Shown piece by piece: positions 1-9,509 of a DNA stretch of 64,000 bases. The notes beneath the pieces were generated by a model, which did no database searches, was not told the DNA's origin, and saw nothing but the letters and a program-made list of their open reading frames with translations. Source of the DNA: Argyresthia goedartella (lineage: Eukaryota > Arthropoda > Insecta > Lepidoptera > Argyresthiidae); the NCBI GenBank assembly GCA_949825045.1, contig OX463835.1, positions 21,097,201 through 21,161,200 of the forward strand, in the 5' to 3' direction. The translations under genes were made by a program, and so were the position numbers. Position 1 is the first letter of the stretch. Each line of letters opens with the position of its first letter.

Positions 1-252
1 TACTATTATGTCACTATTTATCTGGTAGATTTATCTATAATAATAACTTTTGAAACAGGTCGTAATACTGTTTGTTTCTAATGGCTGTTATTAATTTAAT
101 TACTACATTTAATACACTTTATAAGAATCTAATTTGTTTAATTAATAAAAACAGCATATTTTTCTTAATTTATTTAATAAACTACTTATATAGGGTTCCA
201 GAAACACAATGTGATATTTAATTAGCCGACGACAATTCGGGCAATGATAGTA
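1..252. other. AT-rich DNA, no gene seen
   Basis: AT-rich sequence with no convincing ORF, splice-site pair or repeat boundary. Confidence 0.5.
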
Positions 253-458
253 ACCATCATTATGAACAACTTTTCGCAAATAAAAAAAATCGTCCCTCAG
301 TACATTGACCCGATCAGCTGATTACAAGTATCTACTATGGGGAAACCAAAAAAAAAAAAAAATCGTTTGCGACCATATGTTTTTTGGGAAAAGTGTTTCA
401 TAATGATGGATATAATCCTTCCCTAAAATATGGTCAGCTGAGTAAATGTCACCCTGAC
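253..458. repeat. MITE-like repeat with CATCATTATGAA ends
   Basis: Short inverted repeats, ACCATCATTATGAA at about 253 and TTCATAATGATGG at about 398-410, bound a small AT-rich element with an A-run. The segment after it (about 418-458, ending in AAATGTCACCCTG) recurs at 11,960-12,012, so this is a dispersed family. It lies just beyond the end of the SAP/SWIM gene fragment on the minus strand. The exact ends are uncertain. Confidence 0.5.
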
Positions 459-469
459 TGACCTAATGC

Positions 470-799
470 CTAAAGTATCGCTTTCACTATAATAATTTTC
501 TTCTTTGCCGGCACATATAGCTGTGCTATCGGCATATTACTAGAACTAGAACTGTCATCGTCAACGAAGTTTCGTATTATATATTTGAAGTTCTCCCTAT
601 ATATCTCCATAGGAATTTCGCTATCTGGAATGGGACTAAAGTTTTTAATCCTAACTCCTTGCTCAATTCTGACCGGTATATCTTCTGCCTTCATAGGTTG
701 ACCGGTGTAAGTCTCCAGCTGTATATAATGTTCTTGGGCTTTTGGTATCGATTTGATTTTTTTATTTAGCCCAAAGTCAATAATGCCATACATTATCAT
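470..799 (-). pseudogene. SAP/SWIM gene, coding part downstream of the zinc finger
   Basis: This minus-strand open frame of 109 codons starts MIMYGIIDFG and contains MPIAQLYVPA near its end. In metazoan proteins that join SAP, SWIM and YqaJ-type nuclease domains, as I recall them, the SWIM motif CxH is followed within a few residues by a [VLI]Y.I.DF segment, and later by a run ending in PI.QLY.PAN. This ORF has both in the right order. It therefore reads as the direct continuation of the SWIM exon at 5,315-5,717, cut off by the retrotransposon at about 800-5,314. The start ATG is probably only an internal codon. The frame closes soon after the YVPA segment, so a splice donor or decay is likely there. 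The nuclease domain would lie beyond the window edge. Identification rests on remembered family patterns. Confidence 0.5.
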
Positions 800-892
800 C
801 AGTGGTCGACGAGCCGTCGTCGCAGATGGTCGCCTGACGGGTATTTAATCCTCTCGTGTCGGACCGCCAGCCGACCGGTCCGAGCAACGGCA

Positions 893-2170
893 ATGACCTC
901 TAATATTGTGAAGTGCACTTCGTGCAATATTGTTATTAATGAATTGCTTTCCTTTATTCAAAATAAAGTGGATGTGATGGATGAAGTGTCCCTAGTGCAA
1001 ATATGTACCTCTTCATTCTCGGCTGAGGAAATTGCGGCGGCAAAGAATTTGCTGTTTCAATCTGTTGCTACCTCCAAGCGAAACATAACGCGCAAGCGGG
1101 AAGGTAAAGAAGGAAGAGCACTAAATGACATTATCAGTCTCCTGAAGGGAATAGACCCGGAGCAAGTACCGATTTTTGTGGCCAGAAATCTTCAAAAGTT
1201 ACCGCCGATTACATTTGACCATGTCGATGTGACCAGGCTGTTGAAAGATATGTTAGTGATGCAAAAAGACATACAAAGCATCAAGGAAAGCTACGCTACC
1301 ACGGGTGACCTAGCAGCGTTGAGGGACGATATGGTCTATATGAGGACGGCGTCTATAATTAACGAACAGGACCAAATGAATATCAACACCAGAAGGGGTG
1401 GCTACATAAATGACAGTGTGGGCCTAAACTGTGACAGTGGACCTGTTGGGCTACCACCATTATTTGATAAAACAGATGACATGCATAACAGCGATGAGTC
1501 ACTGAACTCGATCCGCGAGGTGAATGACCTCGGCGCCCCAGACTATGCTACTGTCGCTAAGCGATCGGAACGGCGGCGCTGGCGCGTGGAGGCCCGACGA
1601 GAAAGCGCGGTTTCGACATGTGAAGCCACCAATCAGCGCTTTGAGGCCTCACTTCAGCGACGTGATACGAGTAAGCGTGTTGATGTGTCATCGCCACAGC
1701 GCACTCAAGCTAATAAGGCGATAGAATGCGAAGGCGCGCAACTGCAACCAAATGAGGAGTGGACTCTTGTGCAAAGTAAACGCAAAAAGGCCCTGAAAAA
1801 GTTCACAGGTCAGAAAGGTAAGGCAAAGGTCAAGCCTGACTGCAAATTTCGGGCAGCGGATATCCAAATTCCTATCTTTATTTATAATGTGAATAAGGAG
1901 ACATCCGAAAATGACATTGCAGAGTATGTTGGCGCTCAGATGCAGATTGTAGTGCATCCTGAAAAGGTAAAGACGAGGTTTGAAAAGAAGTACAATTCTT
2001 TCAAATTGTATATACCTAAATGTAAGCTGTCATTATTTATTGATGACGCACTTTGGCCAGAAGATGTATTCTTCAGAAGGTACTATACATTTACACCGCG
2101 GGTGAAAAGTGCTTCTAAGGCAGTCCTGGTAGACACCGCAACTATTGGGAATAATCGTGCAGAAAATTAA
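893..2170 (+). CDS. LINE-A ORF1, RNA-binding protein
   Basis: 425 codons. The N-terminal end has a CxxC pair (C8, C11) followed by a helical region. The middle is charged and basic with an EWTLVQSKRKK segment near residue 290. The C-terminal 110 residues (from IPIFIYNV to the FRRYYTF segment) look like the RRM-like domain of CR1/Jockey ORF1 proteins, including the late LWPEDVFFRR motif. ORF1 proteins of this group bind the element RNA and help target-primed reverse transcription. The stop is two bases before the ORF2 ATG (TAA AC ATG), a spacing that suggests stop-restart translation of ORF2. No internal damage is seen. The function is inferred from position and weak motifs. Confidence 0.8.
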   Translation: MTSNIVKCTSCNIVINELLSFIQNKVDVMDEVSLVQICTSSFSAEEIAAAKNLLFQSVATSKRNITRKREGKEGRALNDIISLLKGIDPEQVPIFVARNLQKLPPITFDHVDVTRLLKDMLVMQKDIQSIKESYATTGDLAALRDDMVYMRTASIINEQDQMNINTRRGGYINDSVGLNCDSGPVGLPPLFDKTDDMHNSDESLNSIREVNDLGAPDYATVAKRSERRRWRVEARRESAVSTCEATNQRFEASLQRRDTSKRVDVSSPQRTQANKAIECEGAQLQPNEEWTLVQSKRKKALKKFTGQKGKAKVKPDCKFRAADIQIPIFIYNVNKETSENDIAEYVGAQMQIVVHPEKVKTRFEKKYNSFKLYIPKCKLSLFIDDALWPEDVFFRRYYTFTPRVKSASKAVLVDTATIGNNRAEN

Positions 2171-2172
2171 AC

Positions 2173-5031
2173 ATGTCTTTAATAATGGATAGTAAACAAA
2201 CGGATACATGCAAGCCTATTAGCTTTAATTGCAAAATGACAAGCTATAACTGCCAGTCAGTAAAGAGTAGCGTTGATCATGTTAGAATGTTGTGTTTAAC
2301 ATCTGACATCGTGGCCCTACAGGAAACATGGCTAATGCCCTTTGACATCCCATATCTGAGTTCCATACATCCTGAGTTCGCGGCAACAGGCGTATCTGCA
2401 GTGGATGTGACGGCGGGTATCCTGCGGGGGAGACCATATGGAGGAGTCGCGATCTTATGGAGAAAAAGTGCTTTTGAGATGGTCAATGTGATAAAGTGTA
2501 AAAGTGTGCGTCTCGCTGCCATACAATGTACGGTAAATAACCGGTCTTTTCTGATATTTTCAGTGTATATGCCTACAAACTCAGTGACAACGTTACCAGA
2601 ATTTACAGAGTGCTTATCTGAAATGAATGCTATCATTGAGAGCTTAGACGTGGCAACTGTGTACATGTTAGGGGACTTTAATGCTCATCCTGGTGAGTTA
2701 TTTTGTGATGACTTATTGCAATTCTGTGCGGATCAAAAGTGGTTATGCGCGGACTTTGAAGTTTTAGGAATAGACTCGGATGCATACACATATATAAGTG
2801 ATGCACATGGTTGTAAAAGATGGTTAGACCATTGTCTGGTAACTGGTTCTGCATATAAATCCATTACAAATGTTAAAATATGTTATGATGTATCGTGGTC
2901 GGACCACATTCCAATAGAAATAACATGTGATTTTAAAGTGTTACCACGTAGCAATAAATTATTATATATGAAACAAAACAATGTTCTTTGGGGGGAGAGA
3001 GATACCGAGCAAATATGTAAATATAGAAATATTTGTATGTTACACCTAAAAGAAATCGATTTTCTGACTGAACTCAGGGAGTGTAGTGAACAAATTTGTC
3101 ATAATCCAGAACATAGAGATATAATTCGACATATGTATAACAGAACTATAGAGATATTAAGTGAGGCTGCTGCATCTAGTCACAGTATAAACAGTAATAA
3201 TAGACTAAGAAAGAAATCATATATAACAGGATGGAATAAATATGTTAAGGAAGCTCACGGAGAGGCAAGGCTTAATTTTCAAAATTGGAGGTTACAAAAC
3301 AAGCCAGATTCTGGCCCTATCTATGAGAAGATGAAAATATCTAGAAAAATATTCAAAAATAAACTTAAATGGTGTCAAAAAAATTCCGAGCAAATAAAAA
3401 TGGACATTCTAGCCACTAGTCATGATAATAAAGATTTTTCAAAATTCTGGAAACAGACCAATAAACTTAACCCTAAGCCCACCCCCCCTGTGAATGTCAA
3501 CGGTCTTACGGACCATCATGATATAGCAAATCTGTTTAAAAATAACTTTCACGTTGAACCAGTTATTAGGTCTGAAACATGTTTTGGGTCCGACTCTCAG
3601 GCCTGCGTGTCGCATGACAAACCACTGCGATTTACATATAAACAAGTCAATGTAGCCATCAGACATATGAAGCGTGGTAAGTCACCGGGACACGATGGTC
3701 TGAGTGTTGAACATTTGAAATGTGCAGGCCCTCATTTGCCTAGAGTACTTAAAATGTTATTTAATTTCTGTATTGGTCACTCTTACCTTCCAGAGAATTT
3801 AATGAGAACCATAGTAGTGCCTATTGTGAAGAATAGAACAGGAGATGCGTCTGATAAAGACAACTATAGACCAATATCCTTGGCAACTGCATTGGCTAAG
3901 GTGCTGGATAGTTTGCTTGACAGTCAGTTGAAACAACATCTTAATTTGCACGATGCGCAGTTCGGTTTCAGACCTGGACTGTCCACGGAGAGTGCAATTT
4001 TGTGTCTTAAGCAAACTGTCCAGTACTATACGGACAGGAAGACGCCCGTCTATGCTTGTTTTCTTGACCTGTCGAAGGCCTTTGATCTTGTCTCATACGA
4101 TGTGCTATGGAAAAAGTTGAGTCTTACGGGTCTACCTGATGAGCTAGTTTCTGTTTTTAGGTACTGGTACCAAAATCAAACAAATGCTGTGAGGTGGGTG
4201 GGCTCACTTAGTGATACTTACACACTTGACTGTGGTGTAAGACAAGGTGGACTGACGTCTCCCACTTTATTTAATCTCTATGTAAATGAGTTGATTGAGG
4301 AACTGAGCAGCACTAGAATAGGATGCTCCATTGACGGCACCATGGTCAATAACATCTCATATGCGGATGATATGGTGCTGCTGAGTCCCTCAGTCAACGC
4401 ACTGAGAAAACTCTTGGGAATCTGTGAGTCATATGCTGCGGCCCACGGACTCAGGTACAATGTGAAGAAAAGTGAAATGATGGTGTTCCGATCTGGTAGT
4501 AACACAGTTGAAAATATTCCTGTCGTATCGCTGTGTGGATCACCTCTTAAGAGAGTAACACAGTTCAAGTACCTGGGTCACGTGGTCACGGATGGACTTA
4601 CAGATGACCTGGATATTGAAAGGGAGCGCAGGGCGATGGCGGTCAGATGCAATATGTTGGCACGCAGGTTTGCTAGGTGTACAGGGCCTGTCAAACTGAC
4701 TCTTTTCAGAGCTTTCTGCCAGACCTTCTACACCAGTAGCCTGTGGGTCAGCTATACGCAGAAGGCCTACAGCGCCCTGCGAGTCCAATACAATAATGCG
4801 CTGAGGATACTGTTGGGGCTGCCGCGGTACTGCAGCGCCTCAGCTATGTTTGCCGAAGCCAGGACTGACGATTTCTTCGCAATCATTCGAAAGAGGATTG
4901 CTTCCCTGAGAAACCGCTTTTTCGGCAGCTCCAACACTATCCTCAGTGCACTAGCTGGAAAGATGGACAACCCCATGTTAAAGTATTGGGTGGGGGTGCA
5001 CCTTTGCGGTAATAAAACTAAAATAAAATAA
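2173..5031 (+). CDS. LINE-A ORF2, endonuclease plus reverse transcriptase
   Basis: 952 codons, the usual size for a CR1-type ORF2. The N-terminal APE-like endonuclease shows NCQSV at the start, LQETWL near residue 50, GDFNAHP near 167 and SDHIPIE near 243. The reverse transcriptase shows GKSPGHDGL near 500, NYRPISLA, FGFRPGLSTESA, FLDLSKAFD near 630, RQGGLTSPTLFNLY near 690 and the catalytic SYADDMV near 729. All expected acidic residues are present and the frame is unbroken, so the copy could still be active or was until recently. The product would nick DNA and copy the element RNA at the nick in the nucleus. No RNase H domain is seen after the thumb region. Confidence 0.92.
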   Translation: MSLIMDSKQTDTCKPISFNCKMTSYNCQSVKSSVDHVRMLCLTSDIVALQETWLMPFDIPYLSSIHPEFAATGVSAVDVTAGILRGRPYGGVAILWRKSAFEMVNVIKCKSVRLAAIQCTVNNRSFLIFSVYMPTNSVTTLPEFTECLSEMNAIIESLDVATVYMLGDFNAHPGELFCDDLLQFCADQKWLCADFEVLGIDSDAYTYISDAHGCKRWLDHCLVTGSAYKSITNVKICYDVSWSDHIPIEITCDFKVLPRSNKLLYMKQNNVLWGERDTEQICKYRNICMLHLKEIDFLTELRECSEQICHNPEHRDIIRHMYNRTIEILSEAAASSHSINSNNRLRKKSYITGWNKYVKEAHGEARLNFQNWRLQNKPDSGPIYEKMKISRKIFKNKLKWCQKNSEQIKMDILATSHDNKDFSKFWKQTNKLNPKPTPPVNVNGLTDHHDIANLFKNNFHVEPVIRSETCFGSDSQACVSHDKPLRFTYKQVNVAIRHMKRGKSPGHDGLSVEHLKCAGPHLPRVLKMLFNFCIGHSYLPENLMRTIVVPIVKNRTGDASDKDNYRPISLATALAKVLDSLLDSQLKQHLNLHDAQFGFRPGLSTESAILCLKQTVQYYTDRKTPVYACFLDLSKAFDLVSYDVLWKKLSLTGLPDELVSVFRYWYQNQTNAVRWVGSLSDTYTLDCGVRQGGLTSPTLFNLYVNELIEELSSTRIGCSIDGTMVNNISYADDMVLLSPSVNALRKLLGICESYAAAHGLRYNVKKSEMMVFRSGSNTVENIPVVSLCGSPLKRVTQFKYLGHVVTDGLTDDLDIERERRAMAVRCNMLARRFARCTGPVKLTLFRAFCQTFYTSSLWVSYTQKAYSALRVQYNNALRILLGLPRYCSASAMFAEARTDDFFAIIRKRIASLRNRFFGSSNTILSALAGKMDNPMLKYWVGVHLCGNKTKIK

Positions 5032-5045
5032 GATGGGTATTGGAA

Positions 5046-5149
5046 TAATAATAATAATAATAATTTCTATGATGAGTATGACAACAATGTTCTGTGTGTG
5101 TGACTCTGTGAAGGTGTGTAAGGGTGTGTGTGTGTGTGTGTGTGTGTGC
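5046..5149. repeat. AAT and GT microsatellites in the LINE-A 3' region
   Basis: A run of AAT units at about 5,046-5,064 and a GT run at about 5,122-5,148, both between the ORF2 stop and the element end. They belong to the 3' UTR of the retrotransposon rather than to an exon. Confidence 0.85.
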
Positions 5150-5314
5150 ATAATTATTTTTATAAAAAATAATAATAATAATCTTAATATTTATTTATTT
5201 AATCTACTGTGACTATAATTTTAATTTTAATTTTAATGACAACATATGGATTTATTGTATATACAAGTGTACATTATAATCTGAAATAAATTTGAATTGA
5301 AATATATATATTAA

Positions 5315-5717
5315 GATGAAGACATGCTGGCACTGCGCGTACGGTCCTACGCCTGTCGGACATTCGCACTGGCCTTCCAGCAATAAGTTCGTTTGAAATG
5401 TCACCGTTACATTATACATAAGTTTCTTGTGCGAATCTGATTTGCACAAAGCAGTCAGATAACTGACACCTTCGTATTCTGCGCTGCGACAGGATTGTAA
5501 ATAGAGAGATTGCAAATCTTCGTACATCTTTTTCGACTTTGCTAAGTTCCTTCCTTCAGATATCATACTGTACCGTATTAAATCTTCTTCGTTGAATCTA
5601 GGCACGTTGGACTCCTTGCTGATGTCGGTAAAGTATTCGGGACCCGGAACAGGGATGCGATACGTTTTATGGGGTTCATTTACTAAGTCCCCATACTTTA
5701 TATCGTAGTCATGTAGT
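5315..5717 (-). pseudogene. SAP/SWIM gene, SWIM zinc-finger exon
   Basis: The minus-strand frame stays open from a good acceptor (TTTCTCTTGTTCTAG, exon starting at 5,717) to the LINE-A junction. Near its end is CECPTGVGPYAQCQHV, a SWIM zinc-binding motif of the form CxC-x9-CxH. Upstream are an EDLIRYSM...NLAKSKKMYEDL helix and YLTALCKS, which match the region before SWIM in SAP/SWIM/YqaJ proteins as I recall them. Two or three codons after the last ligand the sequence turns into the 3' tail of LINE-A. The same protein continues at 799-470 on the far side of the element. SWIM domains bind DNA or protein. The insertion should destroy the gene at this locus unless another copy exists. The GTG at 5,605 is not a start; the exon runs further upstream. 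Confidence 0.65.
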
Positions 5718-5775
5718 CTAGAACAAGAGAAATCATCCTTATTAGCGTGTTCATAATACAGAATATATGGACTTC

Positions 5776-5895
5776 ATATTCTTTATTGCACAGAAATCTT
5801 AATAGTAAGGTAAAAAAACATTTTATGAGCAGAGGCGATCTTATCTCTAAAGAGAGATTTCTACCAACAAACCTAGGCAGGACAGGAAACGTTGT
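5776..5895 (-). mobile_element. 3' tail of a LINE-C type element
   Basis: On the minus strand this reads as a LINE 3' UTR: a CTAGGTTTG... segment, AGAAATCTCTCTTTAGAGATAAG, and a terminal TGTGCAATAAAGAAT. The same tail ends the LINE at 13,546-14,948 and recurs at 31,730, 48,250 and 54,422. Only the tail remains, so it is a strongly 5'-truncated insertion just upstream of the SWIM exon, inside the intron. Confidence 0.65.
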
Positions 5896-5964
5896 GCAAC
5901 AGTTGTCCTAGTGCGCAATAAAACTGTTTACATCTAAAACATAATAATGTAATAAGTGATGTAT

Positions 5965-7086
5965 ACAGGGTGTCCCTAAAATTAATAATGGTCCAACGTT
6001 AAAGGGAAGACAGCTCACCTTATTTCCTAAAACTAATTTAAATATAAAAAAAAAGTAGGGTTACACAGCTTTTTTATTTTTACGGAATTTTCCATTCCGT
6101 CTTCCGTACATCATGTTTTTAATGCTGTCGCTGCTAATGATGACATTTCCAAGATCTTATTTTTGTAGAATAAAGCTAAATAGTTTACCAATATAACCAG
6201 ATAACATTTTTGTTACTAACTGTTATTAATGACTTAGAAAAAAATCCCGAGTACAAATATATTTTTTCTTTCTTAAGAGGAACGAAATAAAATATAAACT
6301 CCTGCAAAAAAAATGTACGGGATTGAACTGAACAATTCTTTTCAAAACTTGTACTTTTCAAAGCTTGGTGAATTGGTATAAAACTTAGGACTAGACTTTG
6401 TCGTAGCAAAGTTATTGCTATTAATCTGAAAGTTGGAGCTAATTTAAAAAAATAAATAAAAAAGCAATATGTGTATTACAACATTTTTACGTCCTATAAT
6501 GCCTTAGATAAGAATGCCTGTCTATGCAATTCTAATATTACATATTATCCAGTTCGGAGAACATGAAACCGCTACCTGGGCAGCTGCGGCAGAATGACAC
6601 ATCGCATCATCGCATCGCATTTCTTCCTGCTCTGCGACCGTACTACAAAGTCTAGTCCTAAGTTTTATACCAATTCACCAAGCTTTGAAAAGTACAAGTT
6701 TTGAAAAGAATTGTTCAGTTCAATCCCGTACATTTTTTTGCAGGAGTTTTTATTTTATTTCGTTCCTCTTAAGAAATAAAAAATATATTTGTACTCGAGA
6801 TTTTTTTCTAAGTCATTAATAACAGTTGGTAACAAAAATGTTATCTGGTTATATTGGTAAACTATTTAGCTTTATTGTACAAAAATAAGATCTTGGAAAT
6901 GTCATCATTAAAAGCGACAGCATTAAAAAATATGATGTACGAAAGACGGAATGGAAAAATCCGGAAAAATAAAAAAGCTTGGTAACCCTACCTATTTTTT
7001 CAAAATATTTAAATTAGTTTTAGGAAATAAGTTGAGCTGACATCCCTTTAACGTTGGACCATTATTTAAGGGACAACCTGTATACT
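5965..7086. repeat. Fold-back element with long arms and ACAGG-TGTCCC ends
   Basis: The sequence from 5,968 (CAGGGTGTCCCT) to about 6,399 is repeated in reverse from about 6,651 to 7,083 (AGGGACAACCTG), with roughly 92 percent identity by eye and a 250 bp centre. The outer ends resemble mariner-like termini and sit in TA-rich flanks. No transposase is inside, so this is a non-autonomous element with arms of about 430 bp. Its right two thirds were later duplicated in inverted orientation (see 7,981-9,143). Confidence 0.7.
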
Positions 7087-7543
7087 AAATAAAATACAAA
7101 AGCACAAAAATAAAATATATATCAAACATAGGTAGGTACTAATTATATATGTCACCGTAAGATTGTCAAAACCGTTAGTTGATAAACTAACGTTTTTTTT
7201 TTCTCGTTAGTTTGTCAACTGTAGCGTACTGCTTAATATATGACGCGTTAGTTGATAAACCAACGTTAAAACTGTCAAATAGTAAACTGGATTGAACTTG
7301 AATTGCAAACGAAATACCAGGGGCTCAATCCGATCAATTCCGGTAAACAATATCAGCGTTATGACAATTACATAACGATTACGGTCAACTTTAGATATCC
7401 TTTATTTGGCGTTTGGAGCATATATTTTGAGGCAATTATGGTAAAAATTAAGTTAATTGGTAAGCATAATAATTTAACTTTTTACTGATTAAATGATGAT
7501 TATGATTATTATTACACGAAGACAATAATCTAACATAAGGTTT
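6380..7543 (+). repeat. Left arm of a large inverted repeat (1.16 kb)
   Basis: This segment is the reverse complement of 7,981-9,143. The arms are 1,164 and 1,163 bp, and only a few mismatches are visible. The arm runs from inside the left arm of the fold-back element, through its centre and right arm, into a MITE end that starts TGTCACCGTAAG (about 7,149). It stops abruptly at AACATAAGGTTT. The arms flank 437 bp of a mariner-like transposase fragment. A transcript through it could form a long hairpin. Confidence 0.85.
7149..7543 (+). repeat. Partial MITE with TGTCACCGTAAG end
   Basis: The first 170 bp match the left half of the MITE at 63,158-63,546, including TGTCACCGTAAGATTGTCAA and AACGAAATACCAGGG. 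After CCAGGG this copy continues into different sequence, where the 63 kb copy carries the shared core described there. The right terminal inverted repeat is missing. A mirror copy is in the other arm (about 7,981-8,375). The 61-codon ORF seen in both arms is not conserved elsewhere and is not called a gene. Confidence 0.6.
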
Positions 7544-7689
7544 AAATCAAACAAACTGGGAAGATGAAAAAGAGCTCTACAAAAAATCACATCGCCTATA
7601 TAGGTACTACGCGATATCTTAAATGTTAATATAGACGGGTAGGTACATTCAAGATCTGCGTAAATTGGGTCGCAGAGAAACCAGGAAAC

Positions 7690-7980
7690 TAGTTAGTCAA
7701 AAAATCGATCAAGGGGAGAAGAAGAGATTGAGCAAGATTAACTTTTGTTTGATGGGGCAGAAAGTTCTGAAGCCGTCTTAGTGAGTGAAAGGTGGCAAAG
7801 ACGCCTACTGACCTCGCTGACATGGTTAGTCCAGGAGAGTTGTCCATCAAACATGACAGTGTGGGCCGGCAGATAGGGCCACACTTCTTACCAGATACCT
7901 TAAACGGCCAAAACTACTTGGATTTTGTCCAGAACGACCTCCCAGTTTTGGTGGAAGATTCTGGAGTTCCGATCCATCGG
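7690..7980 (+). pseudogene. Mariner-like transposase fragment, first piece
   Basis: On the plus strand, frames carry IGPHFLPDTLNGQNYLDFVQ followed by NDLPVLVEDSGVPIHRK. This is the signature of the middle of Tc1/mariner-like transposases (IGP.F..G.LTG..YL.FL...LP.LL), just before the second catalytic Asp. Upstream frames are shifted and decayed. The fragment stops at 7,980 where the inverted-repeat arm begins, and the missing continuation appears at 9,144. The gene was therefore split by that arm. Confidence 0.7.
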
Positions 7981-9143
7981 AAACCTTATGTTAGATTATT
8001 GTCTTCGTGTAATAATAATCATAATCATCATTTAATCAGTAAAAAGTTAAATTATTATGCTTACCAATTAACTTAATTTTTACCATAATTGCCTCAAAAT
8101 ATATGCTCCAAACGCCAAATAAAGGATATCTAAAGTTGACCGTAATCGTTATGTAATTGTCATAACGCTGATATTGTTTACCGGAATTGATCGGATTGAG
8201 CCCCTGGTATTTCGTTTGCAATTCAAGTTCAATCCAGTTTACTATTTGACAGTTTTAACGTTGGTTTATCAACTAACGCGTCATATATTAAGCAGTACGC
8301 TACAGTTGACAAACTAACGAGAAAAAAAAACGTTAGTTTATCAACTAACGGTTTTGACAATCTTACGGTGACATATATAATTAGTACCTACCTATGTTTG
8401 ATATATATTTTATTTTTGTGCTTTTGTATTTTATTTAGTATACAGGTTGTCCCTTAAATAATGGTCCAACGTTAAAGGGATGTCAGCTCAACTTATTTCC
8501 TAAAACTAATTTAAATATTTTGAAAAAATAGGTAGGGTTACCAAGCTTTTTTATTTTTCCGGATTTTTCCATTCCGTCTTTCGTACATCATATTTTTTAA
8601 TGCTGTCGCTTTTAATGATGACATTTCCAAGATCTTATTTTTGTAGAATAAAGCTAAATAGTTTACCAATATAACCAGATAACATTTTTGTTACTAACTG
8701 TTATTAATGACTTAGAAAAAAATCTCGAGTACAAATATATTTTTTATTTCTTAAGAGGAACGAAATAAAATAAAAACTCCTGCAAAAAAATGTACGGGAT
8801 TGAACTGAACAATTCTTTTCAAAACTTGTACTTTTCAAAGCTTGGTGAATTGGTATAAAACTTAGGACTAGACTTTGTAGTACGGTCACAGAGCAGGAAG
8901 AAATGCGATGCGATGATGCGATGTGTCATTCTGCCGCAGCTGCCCAGGTAGCGGTTTCATGTTCTCCGAACTGGATAATATGTAATATTAGAATTGCATA
9001 GACAGGCATTCTTATCTAAGGCATTATAGGACGTAAAAATGTTGTAATACACATATTGCTTTTTTATTTATTTTTTTAAATTAGCTCCAACTTTCAGATT
9101 AATAGCAATAACTTTGCTACGACAAAGTCTAGTCCTAAGTTTT
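7981..9143 (-). repeat. Right arm of the large inverted repeat, inserted in a transposase
   Basis: Near-perfect inverted copy of 6,380-7,543. It lies between the two halves of one mariner-like transposase pseudogene (7,980 and 9,144), so this arm is the newer insertion at this point. No terminal repeats or target-site duplication bound it: the left join is ATCGG/AAACC and the right join is GTTTT/CTCAA. That argues for a rearrangement or template switch rather than ordinary transposition. Confidence 0.8.
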
Positions 9144-9509
9144 CTCAACTCAAATTCCAGCAAGGCGGCTTTTCGTCCAGCACATTGGACTTTTGAAGTC
9201 AGAAGCTATCTTGACAACTGTTTTCCCAAGGAATAAGCCCATCTCTGGATCGGCAGAGATGGGCCTATTCCTTGGCCTGCTGGTTCACCAGACCTGACCC
9301 ACCTGGACTATTTTGTGTGGGGCAGAGCCAAGTAACTGGTATATTCCAACGTAGCCATCAACACAAAAGGAGAGTTGATTACAAAAATAAGAATAGCTTT
9401 CGACACCATGAAAGTTGGAATGATGCTCAAAATCACTACCCCAGAAGTCTGAAGATGGGCTTGTGTCTGTGTGAGGAACCAAGGGTCTCATTTCATGCAT
9501 GAATAGCAT
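9144..9509 (+). pseudogene. Mariner-like transposase fragment, second piece
   Basis: The plus strand, read with frameshifts, gives a decayed QQDGAPAH-type segment (FQQGGFSSS), a LDNCFPKE piece, GRDGPIPWPAGSPD, LTHLDYFVWGRAK and NVAINTKGELITKIRIAFDT. These are the regions around the second and third catalytic acids and the C-terminal region of a mariner-like transposase. At least two stops or frameshifts are present. It continues the piece at 7,690-7,980. The inverted repeat separates them. Confidence 0.75.
9224..9274. repeat. Hairpin inside the transposase remnant
   Basis: CCAAGGAATAAGCCCATCTCT is mirrored by AGAGATGGGCCTATTCCTTGG across an 8-base loop, with one mismatch. The right half is ordinary transposase coding sequence (GRDGPIPW region) and the left half looks like a local fold-back copy of it. 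Confidence 0.7.

Larger units (their letters stand above)
800..5314 (+). mobile_element. LINE-A copy 1: full-length CR1/Jockey-type retrotransposon
   Basis: A non-LTR retrotransposon of about 4.5 kb with a short 5' UTR (about 800-892), ORF1, ORF2 and a 3' UTR rich in AAT and GT microsatellites. It ends in a CTGAAATAAATTTGAATTGA-type tail near 5,300. Both ORFs are open and neither shows a stop or frameshift. It lies in plus orientation inside a minus-strand coding exon: SWIM-domain codons resume on its right at about 5,315 and continue on its left at 799. I could not find a clean target-site duplication. A related, 5'-truncated copy lies at 39,335-40,860. Motifs place it in the CR1/Jockey group; the exact clade is not certain. 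Confidence 0.85.

Noticed and set aside
7303..7488. Same 61-codon ORF in both arms of the inverted repeat
   Set aside because: It is duplicated only because the arms are copies; the matching MITE at 63 kb does not keep the frame.
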